Shown: piece after piece, positions 38,096 through 45,797 of the stretch
Numbering within the stretch: the stretch's first letter is position 1
How the letters are laid out: each line of letters starts with the position of its first letter
Source: Paraburkholderia flagellata
Lineage (GTDB): Bacteria > Pseudomonadota > Gammaproteobacteria > Burkholderiales > Burkholderiaceae
DNA: 64,000 bases
Assembly (NCBI RefSeq): GCF_021390645.1
Contig: NZ_JAJEJT010000004.1
Span: forward strand, 1,240,001 to 1,304,000
Direction of reading: 5' to 3'
Program-made: the position numbers and the translations under genes
The notes under the pieces: generated by a model
Databases searched by the model: none
Seen by the model: the letters and a program-made list of their open reading frames with translations, nothing else
Told to the model about the DNA's origin: nothing

Positions 38096-38305
38096 ATGAA
38101 TCATTGGCATCATGCGCGGCGACGCGCGACCTTGGCAGTCACAGGCCTCGCGCTTGGGCTCGTTGCAACGGGTACGGGAGTGCACCTCTGGCTGCGCGCA
38201 GTGGCAGGCGCCGGGGATCAGTCTGCGGCGGTCGCCGCGATCCTGCTGGGCGTTTTTCTGGCCGTCTGCGCTGGGCATGAAGTCTGGCGCGCGAGGATGC
38301 GCTAG
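38096..38305 (+). CDS. Small two-helix membrane protein
   Basis: 69 residues. Two hydrophobic helices (about 13-33 and 43-61), basic N-terminus with His-rich MNHWHHARRR. A G-rich ribosome site (GGGGGG) precedes ATG at 38096. No family recognised. It is 105 bp before the phosphoesterase gene on the same strand and might be co-transcribed with it. Confidence 0.6.
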   Translation: MNHWHHARRRATLAVTGLALGLVATGTGVHLWLRAVAGAGDQSAAVAAILLGVFLAVCAGHEVWRARMR

Positions 38306-38410
38306 GGGCGTTTGCGGCATCGGCAGGTCCCGTCGCCAGGGTTCCCGAACCTTGCCGAAAGCGCATGCCTGCACCAATACTCTGCGTCAGCCCCCGTGAC
38401 GGAGAGAACC

Positions 38411-39799
38411 ATGCCCATGCAGAACATCAAGCACGTCGTTGTCGTGATGTTCGAGAACCGTTCGTTTGACACAATGCTGGGCGGCTTGTACGCGAACGGC
38501 GGCAGCCCCACGCATTTCCTGCCCGCCGCCAGCGCGGAACAGCCATTCGACGGCCTGAAGGCAGGCCTCAGCAACCCGACCAGGGCAGGCGGCACCATCG
38601 CCGCAACCATACCGGCCTCCACGGCCACGCTGCCCGACCCCGATCCTCAGGAAACGTTCGCAAACGTGCGAATCCAGTTGCTCGGCAACGCCACGGGCGC
38701 GGCGCCCATGTCCGGCTTCGTACAAGACTACGAGACGACCGCGACGACAGACGCAAGCCAGGTCATGCAGTGCCACAGCCCGGATCAGTTGAAGGTGCTT
38801 TCCACGCTCGCGCGCGAATACGCTGTTTCGGACGCCTGGTTCGCGAGCGTGCCGAGCCAGACCTGGCCCAACCGCGCGTTCGCCCACGCGGGCACGTCGA
38901 ACGGCCACGTCGACAACGGCTCGCCACCCGATCCGTTCGAATGGCAGGTGCGCACCATCTTCAATGTAATGAGTGACGTGGACGCGAGCTGGGCCGTGTA
39001 CAGCGCCGCGCTCGTCGCGCCGTCGCTCACGCTTACGATGTTCCCAACGCTATGGGATCCGAAATATAAGGCGAACTTCCAGCGCTTCGGCAACTTCGTC
39101 TCGGCCTGCCAGAACAACACGCTGCCGCAGTATTCGTTCATCGAGCCACGCTTTCTGCTCGATCCCAACGACCAGCACCCGCCACACGATGTCTATGCGG
39201 GCGAAAGCTTTCTCTACGACATCTGGAACGCCGTGAGCACGTCGCCCGCGTGGCCCGAAACGCTGCTCGTCATCACTTACGACGAGCACGGCGGCACCTA
39301 CGATCACGTACTTCCGCCCGCCAACGCCGTGGCTCCCGATGCCGCAAGCAACCCCGGAGACCAGAACTTCGCCTTCGACAGCTTTGGCGTGCGCGTGCCG
39401 GCGGTCGTGGTTTCGCCTTACATCGCGCCGGGCACCGTGTTCCGCTCGACCAACGCCACGCCCTACGACCACACGTCGATTCTCGCCACGCTGCGCGACT
39501 GGCTCGACATCGCGCCTGCCGACATGCTCGCGAGCCAACGTGTGGCTGCCGCGCCCACGTTGGCTCCGCTGCTCACGCTAGACACGCCGCGCGCGGACTT
39601 GCCAGCCATCACCGCGCCGCCTGCCTCCGGCTTCATTGCGACCAGTCTCGCTCGCCCTCTGAACGACCTGCAAAAGAGTCTCGTGAGCGGCACGGCGCGG
39701 CGCTCAGGTCTCGACCCGGCGGCCACGCTCGGCGCGATGCCCACCCGCCAGCACGCGGTGGACTTTTTCCACAACCTGCTTGCGTCCGGGCAACCTTGA
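38411..39799 (+). CDS. Phosphoesterase of the phospholipase C / acid phosphatase family
   Basis: 462 residues. It begins directly with the family's first motif (IKHVVVVMFENRSFDTMLGG near residues 6-25), then SQTWPNRAFAHAGTSNG and the metal-binding ITYDEHGGTYDHV near 290, and GVRVPAVVVSPYI. Members hydrolyse phosphatidylcholine-type lipids or phosphate monoesters and are normally exported with a Tat or Sec signal. Here ATG 38411 (after GGAGAGAACC) leaves no signal peptide, so either the enzyme is cytoplasmic or it leaves by another route. Substrate unknown. Confidence 0.83.
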   Translation: MPMQNIKHVVVVMFENRSFDTMLGGLYANGGSPTHFLPAASAEQPFDGLKAGLSNPTRAGGTIAATIPASTATLPDPDPQETFANVRIQLLGNATGAAPMSGFVQDYETTATTDASQVMQCHSPDQLKVLSTLAREYAVSDAWFASVPSQTWPNRAFAHAGTSNGHVDNGSPPDPFEWQVRTIFNVMSDVDASWAVYSAALVAPSLTLTMFPTLWDPKYKANFQRFGNFVSACQNNTLPQYSFIEPRFLLDPNDQHPPHDVYAGESFLYDIWNAVSTSPAWPETLLVITYDEHGGTYDHVLPPANAVAPDAASNPGDQNFAFDSFGVRVPAVVVSPYIAPGTVFRSTNATPYDHTSILATLRDWLDIAPADMLASQRVAAAPTLAPLLTLDTPRADLPAITAPPASGFIATSLARPLNDLQKSLVSGTARRSGLDPAATLGAMPTRQHAVDFFHNLLASGQP

Positions 39800-39835
39800 T
39801 CTGGCCAACGAACTACGGGGCATGCGACGCATGCC

Positions 39836-40735
39836 TCAAGCTTCGCCCAGCCGCTCCTGCGAAATCAACCCGAGCAGCACGTCCGAAAACGCGTTCGCGG
39901 CGAGCGTGCTCGACGCGTGCCGCCGCTTGAGCAGCGCGACGGTGCGCTGCGGCAACGCCGGAATTACGGGCAGCGTGACAAGCCCGCGATGCTCGCGCAA
40001 CACCGCCGAAGGCAGTAGCGTGGCGAGCGTGCCGTCCTTCACGAGCTTGAGCACGGTGCCCACGGAGTTGGCTTGCAGCATGACGCGCGGTATCAACTGG
40101 TGCGCGCGGAAATAGGCATCGGCGAAGCGTCGCACCACGAAGTCAGGGCTCAATAGCGCAAGCGGCATCGCCGCGAGCTGGTCCGCCGTCACCTCGGCGC
40201 GGCGTCGCGCGAGCGGATGGCGCGTAGCCACGAGCAGCGCCATGTGCTCGGCAAACAGCGGACGCACTTCGATTTCATCGGAGCGCACATCCGTGAAGCC
40301 AATGCCGAGGTCGAGTTCGTCGCGCTCGAGTCCCCCCTCGATGTCTTCCAGCGGCCGCTCGCTCACTTCGAGCACGATGGCCGGGTGCGCTTCGCGAAAG
40401 CCTCGCAGCGCCGGCCCGATCAGGTATTCGGCGAACGTGGGCGTATAGGCGAGCCGCAGCAGGCCGCGGGTGAGGTCGCACACCTCGTGCAGCGCACGCT
40501 TGCCCGCGTCGAGATGCGCGAGCGCCTGGCGCGCGTGTTCGATGTACACGCGCCCGAATTCGGTGAGGCTGATGGCGCGGCCGCTGCGGTCGAACAGCGC
40601 GCCGCCAAGATCGTTTTCCAGTTGGCGGATCTGCTGTGAAAGCGCCGGCTGCGAAACGTGCAGCACTTCGGCTGCGCGCGTGAAATTCTTCAACTCCGCC
40701 ACGGTGAGCACGTAGCGTATCGAGCGAAGCATCAA
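39836..40735 (-). CDS. LysR-family regulator, CynR-like
   Basis: 299 residues. The helix-turn-helix region (NFTRAAEVLHVSQPALSQQI) and the following LENDLGGALFDRSGRAISLT are close to CynR, the cyanate regulator, as are GKRALHEVCDLTRGLLRLA and the effector blocks ERDELDLGIGF and LLSPDFVVRRF. No cyanase genes are adjacent, so the name is by resemblance only. Two adjacent ATG codons (40735, 40732) could start it. Target unknown; its neighbours are convergent (phosphoesterase) and divergent (small membrane protein). Confidence 0.83.
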   Translation of the reverse strand: MMLRSIRYVLTVAELKNFTRAAEVLHVSQPALSQQIRQLENDLGGALFDRSGRAISLTEFGRVYIEHARQALAHLDAGKRALHEVCDLTRGLLRLAYTPTFAEYLIGPALRGFREAHPAIVLEVSERPLEDIEGGLERDELDLGIGFTDVRSDEIEVRPLFAEHMALLVATRHPLARRRAEVTADQLAAMPLALLSPDFVVRRFADAYFRAHQLIPRVMLQANSVGTVLKLVKDGTLATLLPSAVLREHRGLVTLPVIPALPQRTVALLKRRHASSTLAANAFSDVLLGLISQERLGEA

Positions 40736-40914
40736 GATGGCTGCCTCCCGAATGTCTCCGGATTCTTTTCATAAGGCGCGCTTATCGTGACGATCCGAAT
40801 ATCGTCTTGGACGTGGGCGCGCGCTCTGCGCAAAATGGCTTGCGATGGCGGCGAAGCAGTGCGCAGTGCGCGCGGCATCGCCAGCCGGACACCATTCTAC
40901 CGGGGAGCAAACGG

Positions 40915-41214
40915 ATGTTCGAGTCGATCTCGATGAGCGTAGTGGCGGTATTCGCAGGCTCGTGCCTGACCTTTCTCATCGCCATCCTGCTGCCCGAACC
41001 CGTTGTCGCCAAAGGCGCCCAAGGCGGCCTTTATGCCGGGCTCGGCGATGAAGATGAAGGTTTCGTTCGCGTGGATCAGGCGCGCACGCGGCGCTTTCGA
41101 GCGCTGAAAACGTGGCGTGCCGGCGAGCACCGCTCAGCGAGCATGGCTGAAGCCGCGCCGCGCCCCGTCAATAGACGTCGCGCACGTAGCGTTTGTCCCG
41201 TCCGAGCGCACTGA
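40915..41214 (+). CDS. Small membrane protein, hypothetical
   Basis: 99 residues. One clear hydrophobic helix near 7-28 (VVAVFAGSCLTFLIAILLP), followed by a charged Arg-rich tail. A good ribosome site (GGGGAGC) precedes ATG at 40915. The 3' end overlaps the convergent nitrate reductase gene by 47 bp, so the tail may be fortuitous. No family recognised. Confidence 0.45.
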   Translation: MFESISMSVVAVFAGSCLTFLIAILLPEPVVAKGAQGGLYAGLGDEDEGFVRVDQARTRRFRALKTWRAGEHRSASMAEAAPRPVNRRRARSVCPVRAH

Positions 41215-44200
41215 CGTAGTCGTGGGCGGCCTCGGCATTCATGCCACCATGGGCCGCCACCACCTCCCTGAGCGCCGCATCCACGTCCCTCGCCATGCGG
41301 CTCGCATCGCCGCACACGTAGAGGTGCGCCCCTTCCTGCAGCCACGCCCAGAGCTGCGCGCCCTCCTCGCGCATACGGTCCTGCACGTAGACCTTCTCGG
41401 TCTGGTCACGTGAAAACGCGAGATCGAGCCGGTCGAGATGGCCGTCCTTGCGCATCTGCTCCAGTTCGTCGCGATAGTAAAAGTCGGTGGCCGCGTGCTG
41501 CTCGCCGAAGAAGAGCCAGTTGCGGCCCGTATCGCCACGTGCCTGCCGCTCGTGCAGAAAGGCGCGGAACGGGGCGACGCCGGTGCCAGGACCGACCATG
41601 ATCATCGGCGCGTCGCCGTTGCGCGGCGGCCGGAAATGCGTGCTTTTCTGGACGAACACGGGCACGCTGCCCTCCTGTGCGCGGTCGGCGAGGAAAGTCG
41701 ATGCCACGCCTTTGCGCTCGCGGCGGCCGTTGTTGTAGCGCACGGCCGAAACGGTCAGATGCACCTCGCCCGCGTGTGCCTTCGGGCTCGACGAAATCGA
41801 ATAGAGCCGCGGCTGCAAGCGCTTGAGCATGCCGAGCAGTTCGGGCGCGTTCATGTCGATGGGGTATTCGTGCAGCACGTCGGCAAGCTGCTGGCCCCAG
41901 AGCCAGTTGCGCAGATCGCCCTTGCGCGTCTCGTCGAGCATATCGGCAAGGCCACGCGAGCGCGTGCGGGACGCAATGAACGCGAGCGCATCGGGGTTCG
42001 GGCGCGCGATTTCGTAGTGCTTGCTGAGCGCCTCGCCAAGGCGCATCTCGCCGTGGCCGCTCACGGCAACCGGCGTGTCGGCGGCGAGGCGCGTGAGGCC
42101 CAGCAATTCGTCCACAAGCGCGGGGCAGTTGGTCGGCCACACGCCGAGCGCATCGCCCGCTTCGTAGTCGAGGCCCGCCTCGCCCGTTGCAAGCGAGAAG
42201 TAGCGCGTGTCCTTCGTCGCGCCCTTCATGTTCAGTCGCGCGTTCTTCAGGAGCTTCGAGGCGGCCGGGCGCGCCCTGGTCGCCGCACAGCCGGGCAGCA
42301 CCTCCGGAATCGCACCACCGGCGGGCACCGCGTGCAGCGCCGCGTCCTCTTCTTTGATACGGACGACGATTCGATCGAGCCATGCGTCGGCTGCGCTCTG
42401 GTACTCGCTGTCGCAATCGACGCGCTCCATGAGGCGCGCGGCGCCCAGCGCTTCGAGGCGCGCATCGAGCTTGCGGCCGTGACCGCAGAACGCGTCGTAG
42501 TTGCGGTCGCCGAAAGCGAGGACCGAGAAACGCAGCGATGCGAGACGCGGTGCGTTTTCCGCCGCGAGCGCGCTCCAGAACAGCTCGCCATTGTCGGGCG
42601 CGTCGCCGTCGCCGAAGGTGCTCGTCATCAGGAGTGCGTATTGCGCCTTTTCGAGGCTCGCGAGCGGGTAATCCGCCATGCAGGCTGTACGGATCTCGAA
42701 GCCCGATTCCATTAGCTGCGTGGCGTACTGCTCGACGAGCGATTCGACGTTGCCCGTTTGCGAGGCCCACAGCAGCACGACCTTTGGGCGCGTGTGCGCG
42801 ATGCGCACGCCATGCGGCTTCTCTTCAGGTACGCTCGGCACGGCAAGCGTAGTCGGACGCGTAAGGGATTCACCGCGGCTGAACAGGCCCGCCAGCAAGC
42901 CGTCCAGCCATACGCGCGTGTCCGCGGGAAAGGGAGCGTGCGCTGGCAGCATGGGCACGCCAACGGGCTCGCCACCTTTCAATGAGCGCAGGCCGCCGAC
43001 AAAACCCGCGAGGTACTGGCGCTCTGCATCGCCCAGTTGCGGCGCGGCGACGTCGTCGAGACCGAGTAGCGTCGAAAAGGCATCGATACGGGACATGTCG
43101 TGTTCCTGAGACGGGTTGACGGCTTGCGGCGCGCTCGCGTGAAACTCGGCAGAGGACGCATCCGGCGTGTGTGTGGTCTCGTGCGGCGCGGATTGCGGAC
43201 CGACTCGCGAAAGCGCTACCGCGCAGAACTTCAATTCGGGCTGCTGAGAAATCGTGTCGATTGCATCACTCGTCACGGCGTTCACGCAAAGTTCCTCGCC
43301 ATACACGTCGTTCCAGTGCATGGGCGCGAAGCAGTTGCCGGGCCGCACGCGCTCGGTCACGACGGCAGGCAGCACCATCCGCCCGCGGCGCGAGCGCACT
43401 TCCACTCGATCCTTCGCGGCGATGCCGAGCGCGGCGGCGTCTTCGGGATGAATCTCGACGAAGGGGCCCGGGTTGAGCTTGTTGAGCATCGGCACCTTGC
43501 CGGTCTTCGTCATGGTGTGCCACTGATGCGGCAACCGACCCGTGTTGAAAACGACCGGGAACGTGCCATCCGGCAGTTCGGCGGGCGCGACATGAGGGCG
43601 CGCGAAGAAAACGCCTTTGCCGTGCGGCGTGGCGAAAGCGATGCGTGGGCGCGAGCCGTCCGCGTTTTCCTTGAGCGTCTGGCTCACGCCGTCGTTCACA
43701 TAGCGCAGCGGATTGCGATCGCTCGCGGCATCCGGTGCGATGGGCCACTGCAGCGGCGTTTCGCGCAGCTTCGCGTGGCTCGCGCCGCGCAGGTCATAGC
43801 CCGTCTTCGGGTTCGAGAACCGCACAATTTCGTCGAATACTTCAGCGGCGCTTTCGTAGCTGAACGCCAGCGCAAAACCCATCTCACAGGCCACGCGCGC
43901 GATGATCTGCCAATCCGGCAGCGCCTCGCCTGGCGGTTCGACGGCCTGCTGCATGAGCGACATGTTGCGCTCGGAGTTGATCATCACGCCCTCGGCCTCG
44001 GCCCAGAGCGCGCCGGGCAGCAGCACGTCGGCGTACTGATTCGTTTCGGTGTCCAGAAAAGCGTCCTGCGCGATCACCAGTTCGGCGGCTCTCAGGCCCG
44101 CCACCACCGTCTGACGGTTCGCGACGCTCGCAACGGGGTTCGTGCAGATGATCCAGCACGCTTTGATCTCACCCGTCGCCATACGCGAGAACATGTCGAT

Positions 44201-45349
44201 GGTGCCGCCGCCCACTTTCACGGGCAGCGTGTCGGGCGCCACGCCCCACGCCGCTTCCACGAATGCGCGGTCGTCATCGGAGAGCACCGTGCGCTGGCCG
44301 GGCAGGCCCGGCCCCATGTAGCCCATCTCGCGCCCGCCCATTGCGTTCGGCTGCCCCGTGAGCGAGAACGGCCCGCTGCCTGGGCGGCAAATCTTGCCCG
44401 TCGCCAGATGCAGGTTGCAGATCGCGTTCGTGCTCCATGTGCCATGCGTACTCTGGTTCAGGCCCATGGTCCAGCAACTCATCCACTCGGGCGCTTCGCC
44501 TATCATCTGCGCTGCGCGGCGAATGTCGTCAGCGGCCAGGCCCGTGATTTCAGCGACCTTCTCCGGCGTATAGTCGTCGAGGAACGCGGGCATTGCGTCC
44601 CATCCTTCGGTGTACTGTGCAATGAAGTCTGCGTCTGTGTGACCGTTCTTGTGCAACAGGTGCAACAAGCCATTGAGTAGCGCGAGATCGGTGCCAGGCG
44701 CGATCTGCAGAAAGAGCGAAGCCTTATCCGCGGTCGCCGTGCGGCGCGGGTCCACCACAATGAGCTTCGCGCCCGCCTTCACGCGGTCCATCATGCGCAG
44801 GAACAGGATCGGATGGCAGTCCGCCATGTTCGCGCCGATCACGAAGAACACGTCAGCCTTGTCGAAGTCCTGATACGAGCCCGGCGGGCCGTCCGCGCCG
44901 AGCGAAAGCTTGTACCCGCTGCCCGCGCTCGCCATGCACAGACGCGAGTTCGACTCGATGTTGTTGGTGTGCACGAAGCCCTTCGCGAGCTTGTTCACGA
45001 GATACTGCGCCTCGATCGACATTTGCCCGGATACGTAGAACGACAGTGCGTCGGGACCGTGCGCGTCGAGCGTCGAGCGCAAGCGGCGCGCCGTATCCGC
45101 GATCGCCTGCGCGAGCGGCAGCGGCACCGGGTCCTCGTCGCGGGCGTGGCGCACGAAGGCGCGCTCGAGACGCCCCGACTTGCGCAGCGCCACGTGCGCC
45201 GACGAACCCTTCGTGCAGAGGCGGCCGAAGTTGGTCGGATGCTCGGCGTCGCCGGAGATCTTCGCGACCTGACCGTCCTCGACGTGCAGGATCATCCCGC
45301 AGCCTACGCCGCAGTACGGGCAAACGCTTTTTACGCTATCGCGGCTCAT
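41168..45349 (-). CDS. nasA: Assimilatory nitrate reductase fused to a CysJ-type flavoprotein reductase
   Basis: 1393 residues, about twice a normal catalytic subunit. The N-terminal 700 or so are a molybdopterin oxidoreductase with an [4Fe-4S] site (C10, C13, C17, C45) and the guanine-dinucleotide domain (GRLPHQWHTMTKTGKV). After a short linker near 715-800 comes a flavodoxin domain (LLWASQTGNVESLV, STFGDGDAPDNGELFW), an FAD domain (LYSISSSPKAHAGEVHLTV) and an NADPH domain (GPGTGVAPFRAFLHER). Electrons would pass NADPH-FAD-FMN-Fe/S-Mo within one chain, reducing nitrate to nitrite in the cytoplasm. Third gene of nirB-nirD-nasA. Confidence 0.93.
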   Translation of the reverse strand: MSRDSVKSVCPYCGVGCGMILHVEDGQVAKISGDAEHPTNFGRLCTKGSSAHVALRKSGRLERAFVRHARDEDPVPLPLAQAIADTARRLRSTLDAHGPDALSFYVSGQMSIEAQYLVNKLAKGFVHTNNIESNSRLCMASAGSGYKLSLGADGPPGSYQDFDKADVFFVIGANMADCHPILFLRMMDRVKAGAKLIVVDPRRTATADKASLFLQIAPGTDLALLNGLLHLLHKNGHTDADFIAQYTEGWDAMPAFLDDYTPEKVAEITGLAADDIRRAAQMIGEAPEWMSCWTMGLNQSTHGTWSTNAICNLHLATGKICRPGSGPFSLTGQPNAMGGREMGYMGPGLPGQRTVLSDDDRAFVEAAWGVAPDTLPVKVGGGTIDMFSRMATGEIKACWIICTNPVASVANRQTVVAGLRAAELVIAQDAFLDTETNQYADVLLPGALWAEAEGVMINSERNMSLMQQAVEPPGEALPDWQIIARVACEMGFALAFSYESAAEVFDEIVRFSNPKTGYDLRGASHAKLRETPLQWPIAPDAASDRNPLRYVNDGVSQTLKENADGSRPRIAFATPHGKGVFFARPHVAPAELPDGTFPVVFNTGRLPHQWHTMTKTGKVPMLNKLNPGPFVEIHPEDAAALGIAAKDRVEVRSRRGRMVLPAVVTERVRPGNCFAPMHWNDVYGEELCVNAVTSDAIDTISQQPELKFCAVALSRVGPQSAPHETTHTPDASSAEFHASAPQAVNPSQEHDMSRIDAFSTLLGLDDVAAPQLGDAERQYLAGFVGGLRSLKGGEPVGVPMLPAHAPFPADTRVWLDGLLAGLFSRGESLTRPTTLAVPSVPEEKPHGVRIAHTRPKVVLLWASQTGNVESLVEQYATQLMESGFEIRTACMADYPLASLEKAQYALLMTSTFGDGDAPDNGELFWSALAAENAPRLASLRFSVLAFGDRNYDAFCGHGRKLDARLEALGAARLMERVDCDSEYQSAADAWLDRIVVRIKEEDAALHAVPAGGAIPEVLPGCAATRARPAASKLLKNARLNMKGATKDTRYFSLATGEAGLDYEAGDALGVWPTNCPALVDELLGLTRLAADTPVAVSGHGEMRLGEALSKHYEIARPNPDALAFIASRTRSRGLADMLDETRKGDLRNWLWGQQLADVLHEYPIDMNAPELLGMLKRLQPRLYSISSSPKAHAGEVHLTVSAVRYNNGRRERKGVASTFLADRAQEGSVPVFVQKSTHFRPPRNGDAPMIMVGPGTGVAPFRAFLHERQARGDTGRNWLFFGEQHAATDFYYRDELEQMRKDGHLDRLDLAFSRDQTEKVYVQDRMREEGAQLWAWLQEGAHLYVCGDASRMARDVDAALREVVAAHGGMNAEAAHDYVSALGRDKRYVRDVY

Positions 45350-45421
45350 GCGGTCGATCGATATCAGATGGAAACAGATTCAGGGCGCGCGGCGTTACGT
45401 GCTCGCCGCGCCTTCGTCGTG

Positions 45422-45769
45422 TCAGGCGGCAACCCAGACCTGACCGTTTTCGACTCGCGTGGGAAACGCGTTGACCGAATGCTGCGGCGCTTCGATGCAT
45501 TCGCCGGTGGAGAGATCGAAGTGATGCTTATAGATGGGCGAGGCCACCACGACACGCTCACCAAAGCTGCCCACGAGCCCGCGCGAAAGCACCGCTGCCT
45601 GCGAGTTGGGGTCGTAGTTGCCGATGGCGTACACGCGCGCGTCGCCGTCGTCGACATGGAACACGGCGACCTGCTCGCCCTTCACGAGCGCGCACACGCC
45701 GGTGTTCGGCACGATATCGTTGAGCGTGCAGACCGGAACCCAGTTGCCTTGACTATGTTCGTTGCTCAT
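45422..45769 (-). CDS. nirD: Nitrite reductase (NADH) small subunit
   Basis: 115 residues of the Rieske-like NirD type, which has the fold but lacks the canonical Cys-His cluster ligands. Visible blocks are WVPVCTLNDIVPNTGVCAL, YAIGNYDPNSQAAVLSRGLV and SPIYKHHFDLSTGECIE. It assists the large subunit in reducing nitrite to ammonia. AGGAGTACGAA precedes ATG at 45769. It lies 28 bp after nirB and 72 bp before nasA in one operon. Confidence 0.93.
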   Translation of the reverse strand: MSNEHSQGNWVPVCTLNDIVPNTGVCALVKGEQVAVFHVDDGDARVYAIGNYDPNSQAAVLSRGLVGSFGERVVVASPIYKHHFDLSTGECIEAPQHSVNAFPTRVENGQVWVAA

Positions 45770-45797
45770 TTCGTACTCCTCGGTTCGATGAAAGGAA

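Noticed and set aside
41406-42770. 454-codon second frame inside the nitrate reductase gene
   Set aside because: Arg/Ala-rich shadow frame of the flavoprotein part with no recognisable motif.
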